From an uncultured Cycloclasticus sp. (GTDB taxonomy: Bacteria; Pseudomonadota; Gammaproteobacteria; Methylococcales; Cycloclasticaceae), in assembly GCA_913057515.1 (NCBI GenBank), contig CAJXOJ010000003.1, positions 47,084 to 111,083 of the forward strand: a DNA stretch of 64,000 nucleotides, written 5' to 3'. A program made the position numbers and the translations under genes. The first letter of the stretch is position 1. Each line of letters starts with the position of its first letter. The notes below the pieces were generated by a model. That model worked only from the letters and a program-made list of their open reading frames with translations. It ran no database searches and had not been told where the DNA came from. This document shows positions 42,402 through 52,612 of this stretch, one piece after another.

Positions 42402-42872
42402 ATGAACGATATTTATAAAGAACAAATCTCATCGCTATTGGATAGTGAGTTAGATACATCCGAAACAGAAGTCTTATTAGAATGTATTGAGCGTGATGAG
42501 GTATTGGCTCATCAGTTTGATCGCTATGCGCTTATTCGAGAAGCTCTAAGCAACAATGCTAGTGTTCAAAAAGAGTCTTTTTTACTCAATGTTCAAACGG
42601 CATTGCTTGATGAACCGACCATTTTTGAGCCGGCGTCAAAGAAGCCTTTTAATAAGGGATATATAGGGGTAGCTTTAGCAGCCTCTGTCGCTATTTTTAC
42701 GATCGTTATTGCAGATATTAATGTGTTTTCAACTGAGCCAACTAATGCTGGGCTTACCGTGGCTATTCAGAAAGAGCCGATTGAAGTATTTGTGAGTGAA
42801 GAGCCTTTAGATGAAGAGCTAGTTGAGACTATTCGTAGACCACCCGCTCGATTAGCTACTTTTGAGCGGTAA
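42402..42872 (+). CDS. rseA: Anti-sigma-E factor RseA (MucA), short form
   Basis: RseA spans the inner membrane and sequesters RpoE until cleaved by DegS and RseP. The N-terminal domain (SSLLDSELDTSETEVLLECI, about 10-30, then FDRYALIREAL) is typical. A transmembrane helix sits at about 86-104. The periplasmic part is only about 50 residues, roughly half that of E. coli RseA (216 aa total against 156 here). The region that would bind RseB appears reduced, and rseB itself is not found downstream. Confidence 0.9.
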   Translation: MNDIYKEQISSLLDSELDTSETEVLLECIERDEVLAHQFDRYALIREALSNNASVQKESFLLNVQTALLDEPTIFEPASKKPFNKGYIGVALAASVAIFTIVIADINVFSTEPTNAGLTVAIQKEPIEVFVSEEPLDEELVETIRRPPARLATFER

Positions 42873-43081
42873 TTTCGCATTAAATATTACGTGGATAAAA
42901 AGCTAATACAGCGAATTCCCCCCAAGGTTATTAGCACAAAGTTTGGGCTATATAAGAGCCGTTGTTAGAAATCCTTCGCTGCATATAAACCAGAACGAAT
43001 GTAAAAGATTTTAGTGTTAAAGAATGGATGCAGAAGGCAAGGTATAAAGCAGTAGGTTTATCATAATGTTTGAGAGCAGAG
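42873..43081. other. rseA-rseC gap where rseB/mucB is normally found
   Basis: In both the E. coli (rpoE-rseA-rseB-rseC) and Pseudomonas (algU-mucA-mucB-mucC) arrangements an rseB gene of nearly 1 kb lies here. Only about 200 bp are present, with no open frame or recognisable RseB remnant in any frame I read. Confidence 0.6.
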
Positions 43082-43525
43082 ATGATTGAAGAGCAAGCTA
43101 TCGTAAAATCGGTTCAGCAACACTGGGTGAGTGTGTTAACGACTCAAAGTTCGAGTTGCCATCAATGTAATGAGGCGGCTTCATGTTCAACCTCGATATT
43201 ATCAAAATTTTTTGGTGCTAAAGAGATTGAATTAAAAATGTATTCGGAAATACCGCTTGAAAAAGGCGATCACGTATTGATAGGTATTGGAGAGAGTATT
43301 TTTATTGGGCTAACAGCGTTGATCTACTTTGCTCCCTTATGTGCACTGTTTCTATTTGCTCTATTAGGGCAATACCTAGGCCCACAGCTCGAATTAGAGG
43401 GGGAACTATTCACTATTTTTCTGGCTATTGCTGGGTTTGCTGCTTGCTATTATTTGATTAAATACCTCATTCAACACTATTTGAAACCACAAACAATCAA
43501 CCCGGTTATCTTGAAAAAACTTTAA
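43082..43525 (+). CDS. rseC: SoxR-reducing / sigma-E operon protein RseC (MucC)
   Basis: RseC is an inner-membrane protein that modulates sigma-E activity, and a homologous domain occurs in Rnf electron-transport complexes. I chose ATG 43082 (MIEEQAIVKSVQQHW, 147 aa), which matches the family N-terminus, over TTG 43070. The N-terminal domain has a cysteine cluster, SSCHQCNEAASCS. Two transmembrane helices follow (about 75-95 and 105-125). Confidence 0.9.
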   Translation: MIEEQAIVKSVQQHWVSVLTTQSSSCHQCNEAASCSTSILSKFFGAKEIELKMYSEIPLEKGDHVLIGIGESIFIGLTALIYFAPLCALFLFALLGQYLGPQLELEGELFTIFLAIAGFAACYYLIKYLIQHYLKPQTINPVILKKL

Positions 43526-43568
43526 CAACCCCCATTTTTTTTTAAACCGTTTTAATAAGGACCCTGTT

Positions 43569-44966
43569 ATGTATATGAGCTTTCGTCGATATATTATTAC
43601 TTCGCTATTATTGTTTTTTACCTTTAGCCAAGTTCAGGCAAGTAACTTGCCCGACTTCACTGAGTTAGTTGAAAAAAACAGTCGTGCAGTCGTTAATATC
43701 AGTACCACTCAAAAAAATCAGCAACAGAGCGTACTACCAGAAGGTTTTGAGTTTCCAGACAACCAACCCTATGGTGATTTACTAAAGCACTTTTTTGGAC
43801 GCCAAGGGCAAATGCCAAGACAGCAAGAGACTCGTTCGCTAGGGTCAGGTTTTATCATTTCAGATGATGGTTTTTTATTAACCAATCATCATGTTATAAA
43901 AAATGCAGATGAAATTTTTGTTCGCCTACAAGATCGAAGAGAGTTAAAAGCCGAGTTAATTGGTAGTGATGAGCGCACAGATGTGGCGTTGTTGAAGGTG
44001 GAAGCGGATAACCTTCCAGTGGTGAAATTTGGTTCATCTAAATCCCTAAAAGTTGGTGAATGGGTGTTTGCAATTGGTTCGCCCTTTGGTTTTGACAGTT
44101 CTGTTACCGCGGGTATTGTGAGTGCGAAAGGTCGCAGTCTACCAAAGGAAAACTACGTCCCTTTCATTCAAACAGATGTAGCAATTAACCCAGGCAACTC
44201 AGGTGGGCCTTTATTTAATCTAGATGGCGAAGTTGTCGGTATCAACTCACAAATTTATAGTCGTTCAGGTGGCTTTATGGGTTTATCTTTTGCAATACCG
44301 ATAGATGTCGCCTTGAATGTTAGCCATCAATTGAAAGATTCCGGTCATGTTGTACGAGGCTGGTTAGGTGTGCGCATCCAAGATGTTACGCGTGAACTAG
44401 CCGAGTCCTTTGACATGGATAAACCGCAAGGCGCATTGGTTGCCCAGGTTATCCCAGATAGCCCAGCAGAAAAAGCCGGCATTCAAGTAGGCGATGTGAT
44501 TGTGGCGTTTAATGGTGAAAACATCAGTCGTTCGTCTGCATTGCCGCCCATTGTCGGTTCAGCAAATATTTCTAAGAAGGCACAAGTTAAGGTTATTCGT
44601 AACAAAAAAGCTAAAACCTTAACGGTTACCTTAGAAAAACTCCCAGGAGATACATTAAGCCCTGCAAAGAAAGAGAAAGCTTCAAAAGCTAATATGATGC
44701 TGGGGATGTCTGTTAAAAACTTAACTAAAGAGCAGCGCGATGAATTAAAAATACCAAAACATGGTGTGATTGTTGAGTCTGTTGCTAACGGAGTAGCCTC
44801 AAAAGCAGGTATTCGTCCAGGTGATGTGATTATGCAAATGGATGGGGAAAATGTTAAAAATATTGAGCATCTCAAGAAATTAGCCAAAAAAATGGGTGAT
44901 GGGAAGTTTATTTCTGTGCTAATTAATCGACAAGGCAACCCAATTTTCCTCGCTTTGAAAAAATAA
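43569..44966 (+). CDS. mucD: Periplasmic serine protease MucD/DegP-like
   Basis: This is a trypsin-like HtrA protease and chaperone that clears misfolded envelope proteins. The 465-aa product has a signal peptide ending near QVQA-SN (about residue 25). The catalytic triad is His in LTNHHVIKNADE, Asp in DERTDVALLKVE and Ser in PGNSGGPLFN. Two PDZ domains follow (about 265-355 and 375-460). Position after rseC matches Pseudomonas mucD. It ends in a strong intrinsic terminator. Confidence 0.94.
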   Translation: MYMSFRRYIITSLLLFFTFSQVQASNLPDFTELVEKNSRAVVNISTTQKNQQQSVLPEGFEFPDNQPYGDLLKHFFGRQGQMPRQQETRSLGSGFIISDDGFLLTNHHVIKNADEIFVRLQDRRELKAELIGSDERTDVALLKVEADNLPVVKFGSSKSLKVGEWVFAIGSPFGFDSSVTAGIVSAKGRSLPKENYVPFIQTDVAINPGNSGGPLFNLDGEVVGINSQIYSRSGGFMGLSFAIPIDVALNVSHQLKDSGHVVRGWLGVRIQDVTRELAESFDMDKPQGALVAQVIPDSPAEKAGIQVGDVIVAFNGENISRSSALPPIVGSANISKKAQVKVIRNKKAKTLTVTLEKLPGDTLSPAKKEKASKANMMLGMSVKNLTKEQRDELKIPKHGVIVESVANGVASKAGIRPGDVIMQMDGENVKNIEHLKKLAKKMGDGKFISVLINRQGNPIFLALKK

Positions 44967-44990
44967 TAGGTACAATGTCAGCAATAATAC

Positions 44991-45014
44991 AAAACGCCGC
45001 ATTTGCGGCGTTTT
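44991..45014 (+). terminator. Intrinsic terminator after mucD
   Basis: A perfect 10-bp inverted repeat, AAAACGCCGC and GCGGCGTTTT, flanks the loop ATTT. The GC core with a run of four T makes a strong rho-independent terminator 24 bp after the mucD stop. It separates the rpoE operon from lepA-lepB. Confidence 0.9.
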
Positions 45015-45074
45015 AGCTAAGTTAATTGGATTGCTTTCTAATGCGGTTAACAAATTCACGGTCTTCGACCAAGA

Positions 45075-46892
45075 TTGACGAGAAAAAGTGTGCCTGACAT
45101 CAGTTTAACTAGAAATTTTTCTATTATCGCCCATATTGATCATGGGAAATCTACCCTAGCCGATCGCTTAATTTACCTGTGTGGTGGATTAACTGAACGT
45201 GAAATGGAGGAGCAAGTGCTTGACTCGATGGATATCGAGCGAGAACGAGGCATTACCATTAAAGCGCAAAGCGTTACGCTGCATTACAAAGCGGACGATG
45301 GTCAAACTTATAAGCTTAACTTTATTGATACGCCCGGTCATGTGGACTTTTCTTACGAAGTGTCGCGCTCTTTAGCGGCGTGTGAGGGTGCGTTGCTGGT
45401 CGTTGATGCTGCCCAAGGGGTAGAGGCGCAGAGTGTTGCTAATTGCTATACCGCTATTGAATTGGGCCTAGAAGTATTACCGATATTAAATAAAATTGAT
45501 TTACCCTCAGCTGAGCCAGAAAGGGTTGCTGAAGAGGTTGAAGAAATCATTGGTATTGAGGCAATAGATGCGCCACAAATTAGTGCTAAAACAGGGCTAG
45601 GTGTTGAGCGTGTATTAGAGCAAATAGTTAAACATGTCCCCGCGCCAAAAGGCGATCCAGATGCACCGTTACAAGCATTGATTGTTGATTCTTGGTTTGA
45701 TAACTACTTGGGTGTGGTGTCCTTAATTCGTGTTGTTAATGGGGTTATCAAAAAGAAACAAAAGATCAAAATGATGTCATCAAACGATATACATTTGGTC
45801 GATCAAGTTGGCGTTTTTACACCTAAAAGAGAAGTGCTTGATGCACTATATCCGGGTGATGTTGGCTTTATGGTGGCGGGTATTAAAGATATTTATGGCG
45901 CACCAGTTGGCGATACCATAACATTCGCAAGTAACCCATCAGAAACCTCATTACCGGGCTTCAAAAAAGTTCAAGCACGTGTTTTTGCAGGTTTGTTTCC
46001 ATCCAGTTCGAATGATTATGAAAACCTTCGCGAAGCACTGAATAAATTAAAACTAAATGATGCCTCATTAAATTATGAACCGGAAACATCCGATGCGCTA
46101 GGTTTTGGTTTTCGCTGTGGTTTCCTTGGCATGTTGCATATGGAAATCATTCAAGAACGACTCGAGCGTGAATACGATCTAGACTTGATCACTACAGCGC
46201 CGACCGTTGTTTACCAAGTCTTATTGCATAATGGTGAGATTCTTGAAGTGGATAACCCAGCAAAATTACCCGATATTTCAACCGTTAATGAAATCCGTGA
46301 GCCTATTATCGAAGCGCACATTCTTGTTCCGCAGGAATACTTAGGCAGTGTTATCACTTTATGTATTGATAAGCGTGGCGTGCAAACCAAAATGCAGTAT
46401 ATGGGCAAGCAAGTATCATTAAGTTATGAAATGCCAATGAGTGAAGTCGTGTTAGATTTCTTCGATCGTTTAAAGTCGGTTAGCCGAGGTTATGCCTCGT
46501 TTGAATATGAATTTAAACGCTTCCAAGCAGAGCCATTAGTTAAATTAGATATCCTTATTAACGGGGATAGGGTGGATGCCTTGTCACTGATTGTTCATCA
46601 AGGAATTAGCCAAAATAGGGGGAGAGAGCTGGTCGATAAGATGAAAGAACTCATCCCACGTCAAATGTTTGAAATTGCTATACAAGCAGCGATTGGTGCC
46701 AAAATTATTGCACGCTCCTCTGTTAAAGCGCTTAGGAAGAATGTGACCGCAAAATGTTATGGTGGCGATATTTCACGTAAACGTAAATTATTAGAAAAAC
46801 AAAAAGCCGGTAAAAAACGTATGAAACAAGTAGGTAATGTCGAAATTCCTCAAGATGCTTTCTTAGCTGTTTTAAAACTAGGGAGTGACTAA
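45075..46892 (+). CDS. lepA: Elongation factor 4 (LepA)
   Basis: EF4 is a ribosome-associated GTPase that acts in translation under stress and in initiation/assembly. The 605-aa protein has G1 [15 protein letters not shown]2 [11 protein letters not shown]3 DTPGHVDF and G4 NKIDLPSA. The EF4-specific C-terminal domain ends [19 protein letters not shown], quoted for its [10 protein letters not shown] core. The start is uncertain: TTG 45075, or GTG 45090 with GAGAAA in front, which fits the usual short N-terminus better. lepA-lepB-rnc-era-recO-pdxJ is the classical order. Confidence 0.96.
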   Translation: MTRKSVPDISLTRNFSIIAHIDHGKSTLADRLIYLCGGLTEREMEEQVLDSMDIERERGITIKAQSVTLHYKADDGQTYKLNFIDTPGHVDFSYEVSRSLAACEGALLVVDAAQGVEAQSVANCYTAIELGLEVLPILNKIDLPSAEPERVAEEVEEIIGIEAIDAPQISAKTGLGVERVLEQIVKHVPAPKGDPDAPLQALIVDSWFDNYLGVVSLIRVVNGVIKKKQKIKMMSSNDIHLVDQVGVFTPKREVLDALYPGDVGFMVAGIKDIYGAPVGDTITFASNPSETSLPGFKKVQARVFAGLFPSSSNDYENLREALNKLKLNDASLNYEPETSDALGFGFRCGFLGMLHMEIIQERLEREYDLDLITTAPTVVYQVLLHNGEILEVDNPAKLPDISTVNEIREPIIEAHILVPQEYLGSVITLCIDKRGVQTKMQYMGKQVSLSYEMPMSEVVLDFFDRLKSVSRGYASFEYEFKRFQAEPLVKLDILINGDRVDALSLIVHQGISQNRGRELVDKMKELIPRQMFEIAIQAAIGAKIIARSSVKALRKNVTAKCYGGDISRKRKLLEKQKAGKKRMKQVGNVEIPQDAFLAVLKLGSD

Positions 46893-47665
46893 TGCATTTT
46901 GATTTTTCTGCCGTACTTACTCTTGCGACCTTTATAACAGGAATAATATCTGCGGTTTATTGGCTGTTGCAGCGTTCAAAAAAGAATTTGGGTAATCGTA
47001 AAGAACCTGTTTTAGTTGAGTATTCAAAGTCTTTTTTCCCGGTGTTGTTTTTGGTGTTGGTTTTACGGTCATTCATTTTTGAGCCATTCAGAATACCCTC
47101 AAGTTCTATGATGCCAACGCTGTTAATTGGTGATTTCATCTTGGTGAATAAGTTCTCCTATGGTGTGCGATTACCGGTTACCAATACGAAAGTTATTGAT
47201 GTTGGGAAGCCTGAACGAGGTGATATTATGGTGTTTCGTTATCCAAAAGACCCTTCATTAGACTACATTAAACGAGTTATTGCTTTACCGGGCGATACAG
47301 TGGGTTATTTTGATAAGCATGTTTATATTAATGGCCAACAAATATCACAGGAGCCATTGGGTCTATATGATGGAGTAGGACAAGGTGATAAGATGACAAA
47401 CTCATTACTGCAACGCGAGCTATTGCCAGATCAAGTGCATGATATATTGATTATGAGTGAGCGGCCATCTATTGAAGGCGAGATCGTTGTTCCCGAAGGA
47501 CATTACTTTATGATGGGTGACAACCGTGATAATAGTAACGATAGCCGTTATTGGGGAACTGTCCCAGAAGAGAACATAGTGGGGAAGGCATTTATGATTT
47601 GGATGAACTGGGATTCCAGTAATAGCGGTGTTGATTGGAAAAGGCTCGGCTCTACAATACATTAA
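46892..47665 (+). CDS. lepB: Signal peptidase I
   Basis: LepB removes signal peptides from secreted proteins. The 257-aa membrane protein has one or two N-terminal membrane segments. The catalytic serine is in RIPSSSMMPTLLIGDFI and the catalytic lysine in DYIKRVIALPGD. The conserved GDNRDNSNDSRYWG box is near the C-terminus. It shares one base with the lepA stop. It is shorter than E. coli LepB (324 aa) because periplasmic insertions are absent. Confidence 0.96.
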   Translation: MHFDFSAVLTLATFITGIISAVYWLLQRSKKNLGNRKEPVLVEYSKSFFPVLFLVLVLRSFIFEPFRIPSSSMMPTLLIGDFILVNKFSYGVRLPVTNTKVIDVGKPERGDIMVFRYPKDPSLDYIKRVIALPGDTVGYFDKHVYINGQQISQEPLGLYDGVGQGDKMTNSLLQRELLPDQVHDILIMSERPSIEGEIVVPEGHYFMMGDNRDNSNDSRYWGTVPEENIVGKAFMIWMNWDSSNSGVDWKRLGSTIH

Positions 47666-47697
47666 TAATTTAATTAATTATAAAAGGGGAATAGGTT

Positions 47698-48066
47698 ATG
47701 ACGTCATCAAAACAGCAAGGGTTAACCTTTATAGGGTTACTTTTAGTCTTAGGGATCATTGGTATTATTACATTGAGTGTACTAAAAGTTTTTCCCGTAT
47801 ATATGGAGCATTTCGCGGTTAAAACGGCGCTGGAAACCCTCGAGAATGACCCTGGCATAAAAAATATGTCTGTGTCGGAAATTAGGGGTTTACTTAGAAA
47901 AAAATTAGATGTTAATCAGGTCACTAGTATCAACGCTAAAGATGCCAAAATTAGTCGCTCTACGGGTGAAATCACAATGAAAGTAGAGTACGAAGTACGT
48001 AAAGACTATTTCGGCAATGTTGATATTATTCTCTCCTTTAGTGATCAGTTTGACGTACCTCTTTAA
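47698..48066 (+). CDS. DUF4845 pilin-like protein
   Basis: The 122-aa protein has a type-IV-pilin-like N-terminus (QQGLTFIGLLLVLGIIGIITL) and one transmembrane helix followed by a small periplasmic domain. Proteins of this kind (DUF4845) are regularly encoded between lepB and rnc in beta/gammaproteobacteria. Their function is unknown to me. An AAGGGGAATAGG Shine-Dalgarno precedes ATG 47698. Confidence 0.8.
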   Translation: MTSSKQQGLTFIGLLLVLGIIGIITLSVLKVFPVYMEHFAVKTALETLENDPGIKNMSVSEIRGLLRKKLDVNQVTSINAKDAKISRSTGEITMKVEYEVRKDYFGNVDIILSFSDQFDVPL

Positions 48067-48085
48067 ATAAACATAGGAATAGATA

Positions 48086-48757
48086 TTGAGCTTTGATGCT
48101 AGCAGGCTACAAAAGAAAATAAGTGCCACATTTGAAGACCTTGCTTTACTTGAACAGGCATTAACACATCGGAGTATTGGCAAAAATAACAACGAGCGTT
48201 TAGAGTTTTTAGGTGATTCTATCTTGGGTTTTGTTGTTGCCGACGAGATTTACAAGCGGTTTCCAGCGGTAGATGAAGGCGTAATGAGTCGGTTAAGAGC
48301 GCACTTGGTCAATAGAGATTCATTAGCAGCGATTGCTAAAAAACTTAAATTAAGTGACGATCTGGTGCTTGGTCAAGGCGAAATGAAAAGCGGCGGCAAG
48401 CACCGTGCATCAATTCTGTCAGATGCTGTAGAAGCGATTATTGGAGCTATATATTTAGACAAAGGTTTAGACGATGCAAGCTCATGGGTGCTTATGGTAC
48501 TTAAGGATCAGCTTGAATTATTAACACTAGATACGGCGACAAAAGACCCAAAAACACAATTACAAGAGTATTTGCAGTCACGCGGTGTTGCGGTGCCGAC
48601 GTACACGGTTGTTTCCACCACCGGTCTTGATCATAACCAGCAGTTTAAAGTTGAGTGTGAGGTTGCTGGCCTCAGCGAAGCTGTTCACGCAACGGCCAGT
48701 TCACGTAAAAAAGCTGAACAAAAAGCTGCATCAAAAATCTTAGAGAGTTTACTTTAA
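48086..48757 (+). CDS. rnc: Ribonuclease III
   Basis: RNase III processes rRNA and structured mRNAs by cutting double-stranded RNA. The 223-aa protein has the catalytic signature ERLEFLGDSILGFVVAD, and SDAVEAIIGAIYLD with the second metal-binding Asp/Glu. A C-terminal dsRNA-binding domain follows (DPKTQLQEYLQSRG...SRKKAEQKAASKIL). The start is TTG at 48086 with AGGAATAG upstream. The stop is coupled to era by TAATG. Confidence 0.97.
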   Translation: MSFDASRLQKKISATFEDLALLEQALTHRSIGKNNNERLEFLGDSILGFVVADEIYKRFPAVDEGVMSRLRAHLVNRDSLAAIAKKLKLSDDLVLGQGEMKSGGKHRASILSDAVEAIIGAIYLDKGLDDASSWVLMVLKDQLELLTLDTATKDPKTQLQEYLQSRGVAVPTYTVVSTTGLDHNQQFKVECEVAGLSEAVHATASSRKKAEQKAASKILESLL

Positions 48758-49659
48758 TGACTGATAAAACATTCAAAAGTGGTTTTGTGGCTTTAATAGG
48801 TGCCCCAAACGCTGGAAAATCAACACTTTTAAATAACTTATTGGGTCAAAAAATAAGCATTACCTCAAGGCGTCCACAAACAACACGACATAGAATCTTA
48901 GGTATCAAAACGACCGATGACTCACAGGTCGTTTATGTGGATACGCCGGGTATGCATCTAGGCGGTAAAAAAGCGCTGAATAAATACCTGAATAAAACCG
49001 CGGATACCAGCCTAATGGGCGTAGATGTTATTGTTTGGGTTAAAGATGATATGCAATGGGATGATATTGATATCTCGATTCTTGAAAAGCTACAAAACGA
49101 AGGTGCGCCGGTTGTTTTAGCGATCAATAAAATTGATAAAATTAGCGATAAAGAAGCGCTGCTACCATTTATACAAAAGATCAGTCTTGAACACGATTTT
49201 AAGTCTATCATTCCTATTTCTGCGCTTACGGGAAAGCAACTTGGCGAATTTGAAACATTATTGCTAAAGCTTTTACCCGAGGGTGATCTTATGTTTCCAG
49301 AAGATCAGGTCACTGATAGTTCTGAACGATTTATGGCCACAGAAATTATTCGCGAAAAATTAATACGCCGTTTAGGTCAAGAGATACCCCATTCGTTAAG
49401 TATTAGTATCGATCAATACAAAGTAGAAGAAAAAATCACGCGAATTTATGCCGTTATTTGGGTAGAAAGGGAAGGGCAGAAGAATATAGTGATTGGCGAT
49501 AAAGGAGTTGGGCTAAAAGAGATTGGCACTCAAGCACGATTGGATATAGAGAAAATGCTTGAAACAAAGGTGTATCTAAACCTTTGGGTTAAAGTTAAAA
49601 AGAATTGGTCTGACAATGAGCGTGAATTAATTAGTTTAGGCTATCGTGGGATTGAATAG
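48757..49659 (+). CDS. era: GTPase Era
   Basis: Era helps mature the 30S subunit and binds the 16S rRNA 3' end. The 300-aa product has G1 GAPNAGKSTL, G3 DTPGMHLGG and G4 NKIDKI. The C-terminal KH domain ends ...IGTQARLDIEKML. KVKKNWSDNE is the usual terminal motif. It is coupled to rnc. Confidence 0.97.
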   Translation: MTDKTFKSGFVALIGAPNAGKSTLLNNLLGQKISITSRRPQTTRHRILGIKTTDDSQVVYVDTPGMHLGGKKALNKYLNKTADTSLMGVDVIVWVKDDMQWDDIDISILEKLQNEGAPVVLAINKIDKISDKEALLPFIQKISLEHDFKSIIPISALTGKQLGEFETLLLKLLPEGDLMFPEDQVTDSSERFMATEIIREKLIRRLGQEIPHSLSISIDQYKVEEKITRIYAVIWVEREGQKNIVIGDKGVGLKEIGTQARLDIEKMLETKVYLNLWVKVKKNWSDNERELISLGYRGIE

Positions 49660-49702
49660 CTCGCGGTTGTTTTGATGAGATTGCGCATAAAAAATATATT
49701 AA

Positions 49703-50395
49703 ATGAGTCGAGTTGAACAGCAACTCGGCTTTATCCTAAAAAGCCAAGCCTTTAAAGAAACCAGCCTAATCCATCAAGTTTTTACTAAACATGAGGGCAT
49801 TGTTTCAATTTTATCGAGGGGCTCAAAAGCTAAAAATTCAAAACATGGGTCATTACTACAAGCTTTCCGCTTATTGTCTTTGTCATGGGTTGGGAAAAAT
49901 GACCTTAAAACCTTAACCAGTGTTGATGAAAGTGTAAATATAAAGCAATTACAAGGGGCCTCTTTGTACTGTGGGTTTTATGTTAATGAATTAGTATTAA
50001 ACTTCCTGCATAAACATGATCCTCACCCTGTTTTATTTGAAGCATTTGAAGACACTATTATTAAACTATCATCCAGTTCCTCTATAGAAGCGCATCTTAG
50101 GCAGTTTGAAAAAATCCTGTTTGAACAAATAGGTTACGGGTTAGTACTCGATGTGGATATTGAAAAAAATCGACCCATTAACGCTGATCAATCTTACCTT
50201 TATGAGCCAGGACAAGGGCCAAGGCTCGAATCTAATCATCACCCCGATGCGGTTTTAGGTAGCACCTTGATTAACCTCAATAATAATGTGTTAAGCGATA
50301 AAACTGAACTTAAACAAGCAAAGCGATTGATGAGAAGGTTAATTGATCATCAGTTGGATGGTAAAATGCTAAAAAGTCGTGATCTATTTATTTAA
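49703..50395 (+). CDS. recO: DNA repair protein RecO
   Basis: RecO loads RecA on SSB-coated DNA together with RecR. The 230-aa product has the N-terminal OB fold (LKSQAFKETSLIHQVFTKHEGIVSILSRG, quoted for its FKETSLIHQVFT part) and the helical domain with YCGFYVNELVLNFLHKHDPH. The zinc-binding cysteines of some RecO proteins are absent, as in other gammaproteobacteria. It sits between era and pdxJ. Confidence 0.92.
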   Translation: MSRVEQQLGFILKSQAFKETSLIHQVFTKHEGIVSILSRGSKAKNSKHGSLLQAFRLLSLSWVGKNDLKTLTSVDESVNIKQLQGASLYCGFYVNELVLNFLHKHDPHPVLFEAFEDTIIKLSSSSSIEAHLRQFEKILFEQIGYGLVLDVDIEKNRPINADQSYLYEPGQGPRLESNHHPDAVLGSTLINLNNNVLSDKTELKQAKRLMRRLIDHQLDGKMLKSRDLFI

Positions 50396-50413
50396 TTTTT
50401 TAACCTTCTTATT

Positions 50414-51154
50414 ATGAACAAACATTCTATTTTACTGGGCGTTAATATTGACCATGTAGCCACGTTAAGAAACGCGCGTGGTACCGAGTACCCCTCTCCG
50501 TTAGATGCTGCTTTTATAGCCGAACGAGCAGGTGCTGATGGTATTACTATTCATTTACGTGAAGATAGGCGACATATTAAAGATCACGATGTCACTGCTA
50601 TTGCATCAAACATTCATACGCGACTTAACCTTGAACTGGCCGTTACCAGTGAAATGATTGATATTGCCTGCCAAGTAAAACCACACGCCTGTTGTTTAGT
50701 GCCAGAGAAGAGGGAAGAGTTAACAACAGAGGGTGGTTTGGATGTCTCTGGCAACTTCGAGCGATTACAACAGGCTTGCTCATCTTTATCATCTGCGGGG
50801 GTATTAGTGTCGCCTTTCATTGACCCCGATAAAGAACAAATTGATGCGGTAAAAGAAGCTGGAGCCACCATGCTTGAGTTACATACAGGTTGTTATGCTG
50901 ATGCAAAAAACGAGTCTGAGCAAGACAGTGAGTACAACAGAATTGTGAGTGCTGCTAGGTATGCTGATAGCCTAGGGCTGCAAGTGAATGCAGGGCATGG
51001 TTTGCATTATCATAATGTGGAGGCAATTGCTAAAATCCCACAAATAGTCGAATTGAATATTGGCCATGCCATTATTGCCCGCGCGGTGATGACCGGTTTA
51101 GAAGTAGCTGTGCGTGACATGAAAGCACTGATGCGTAATGCTCGCCTTTGTTAA
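50414..51154 (+). CDS. pdxJ: Pyridoxine 5'-phosphate synthase
   Basis: PdxJ closes the ring of vitamin B6 from 1-deoxyxylulose 5-phosphate and 3-amino-2-oxopropyl phosphate. The 246-aa TIM barrel begins [18 protein letters not shown]. It contains [44 protein letters not shown] and [13 protein letters not shown], all family landmarks. It follows recO as in E. coli. Confidence 0.96.
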   Translation: MNKHSILLGVNIDHVATLRNARGTEYPSPLDAAFIAERAGADGITIHLREDRRHIKDHDVTAIASNIHTRLNLELAVTSEMIDIACQVKPHACCLVPEKREELTTEGGLDVSGNFERLQQACSSLSSAGVLVSPFIDPDKEQIDAVKEAGATMLELHTGCYADAKNESEQDSEYNRIVSAARYADSLGLQVNAGHGLHYHNVEAIAKIPQIVELNIGHAIIARAVMTGLEVAVRDMKALMRNARLC

Positions 51155-51167
51155 CTAATATACCGTT

Positions 51168-51992
51168 ATGAAGCTAGCGTTAGGGGTTGAATATGATGGG
51201 ACTCGATATCATGGTTGGCAGCGACAAAAAAATACCCAAGAAACCGTTCAAGAAAAAGTAGAAACAGCGTTGTCTTTGCTGGCTTCTGGCCCCGTTTCGG
51301 TTGTCTGTGCTGGGCGAACAGATGCTGGCGTACATGCTTTTGAGCAAGTGGTTCACTTTGAAACTAATAAACACAGAGAAATGCATCAATGGGTGTTTGG
51401 CACAAATGCTAACTTACCCAGTGATATTCGAATTATTTGGATTAAAGAGGTACCTGAAAATTTTCATGCGCGTTTTTCTGCTGCAGCACGTTATTACCGT
51501 TACGAAATTTTAAACCGTTGGGTAAAATCGGCCTTAAGGCGGCATCATGTCACCACGATTTTCAATCCATTAGATGAGAAATTTATGCAGCAAGGGGCGA
51601 ACTACTTATTAGGCGTTCATGACTTTACCTCATATAGAGCACAAGGTTGCCAAGCGAACTCTCCAGTAAAACAGATGCATTCGATTGTTATTAAACGTAT
51701 CGATGATAAAATCATCATCGATATTATCGCAAACGCCTTTTTGCATCATATGGTGCGTAATATTGTGGGTACCTTGTTACCCATTGGAACCGGTGAAAAA
51801 CCTCCGGAATTTGCTCAACAGGTTTTGCAAGCAAAAGACCGTAAACAAGCAGGTGCTACGGCGCTACCGAATGGCTTGTATTTTAAAGGGGTGTACTACC
51901 CCAAAGAATACGGGCTAAATAACTTGGACGCCTTTATGCCATTTAGTGATGCAATAGAAAAAAACTTAGTCAGTAAACAGACATGCCTTTAA
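51168..51992 (+). CDS. truA: tRNA pseudouridine(38-40) synthase
   Basis: TruA modifies U38-U40 in the anticodon arm. The 274-aa protein has LGVEYDGTRYHGWQRQ at the start and CAGRTDAGVHAFEQVVHF with the catalytic Asp. AARYYRYEI and FLHHMVRNIVGTL are also present. It overlaps trpF by 10 bp, an association also seen in Pseudomonas. Confidence 0.95.
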   Translation: MKLALGVEYDGTRYHGWQRQKNTQETVQEKVETALSLLASGPVSVVCAGRTDAGVHAFEQVVHFETNKHREMHQWVFGTNANLPSDIRIIWIKEVPENFHARFSAAARYYRYEILNRWVKSALRRHHVTTIFNPLDEKFMQQGANYLLGVHDFTSYRAQGCQANSPVKQMHSIVIKRIDDKIIIDIIANAFLHHMVRNIVGTLLPIGTGEKPPEFAQQVLQAKDRKQAGATALPNGLYFKGVYYPKEYGLNNLDAFMPFSDAIEKNLVSKQTCL

Positions 51993-52612
51993 GAACACGT
52001 GTAAAAATTTGTGGAATTACTCAACTGGACGATGCTTTAGCGGCTATTGATTATGGCGCTGATGCCTTAGGTTTTGTTTTTTACAATAAAAGCCCGCGCT
52101 TTATAAATATAAATACTGCGCATAAGATTATTAATAAAATACCTCCATTTATCAGCAAAGTAGGGCTTTTTGTTAATGCTGATTATGAATATGTTTCTGA
52201 GGCTTTAAAAGTGCTTTCGCTTGATTTTTTGCAGTTTCATGGTGATGAAGATGAGGCATTCTGCTCATCTTTTAACAAGCCTTATTTAAAAGCGATTAGA
52301 ATGCGTGAGACAACCCAGTTAGGTGATATTACGAATACCTACCATTCAGCATCTGGGTTATTGCTCGATGCGTTTGATAGCACGCAATATGGCGGTACCG
52401 GGCAAACGTTTGACTGGGATTTGCTACCCAAACAAAGTAACTTGCCCATTATCTTGGCCGGTGGCCTGAATACCCAAAACGTGTATGAAGCGGTTCAAAA
52501 TACCGATGTGTACGCAGTTGATGTGAGTAGCGGTGTAGAAAAAAGCAAAGGTGTGAAAGATCACCTATTAATAAAACAATTTATGCATGAGGTAAAACGT
52601 GCCAACGAGTGA
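51983..52612 (+). CDS. trpF: Phosphoribosylanthranilate isomerase
   Basis: TrpF carries out the Amadori rearrangement of PRA to CdRP in tryptophan synthesis. The 209-aa stand-alone barrel has [17 protein letters not shown] with the catalytic Cys near residue 10, [30 protein letters not shown] with the catalytic Asp, and LAGGLN. It is separate from trpC, unlike the enteric fusion. It overlaps trpB by 14 bp. Confidence 0.95.
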   Translation: MPLRTRVKICGITQLDDALAAIDYGADALGFVFYNKSPRFININTAHKIINKIPPFISKVGLFVNADYEYVSEALKVLSLDFLQFHGDEDEAFCSSFNKPYLKAIRMRETTQLGDITNTYHSASGLLLDAFDSTQYGGTGQTFDWDLLPKQSNLPIILAGGLNTQNVYEAVQNTDVYAVDVSSGVEKSKGVKDHLLIKQFMHEVKRANE

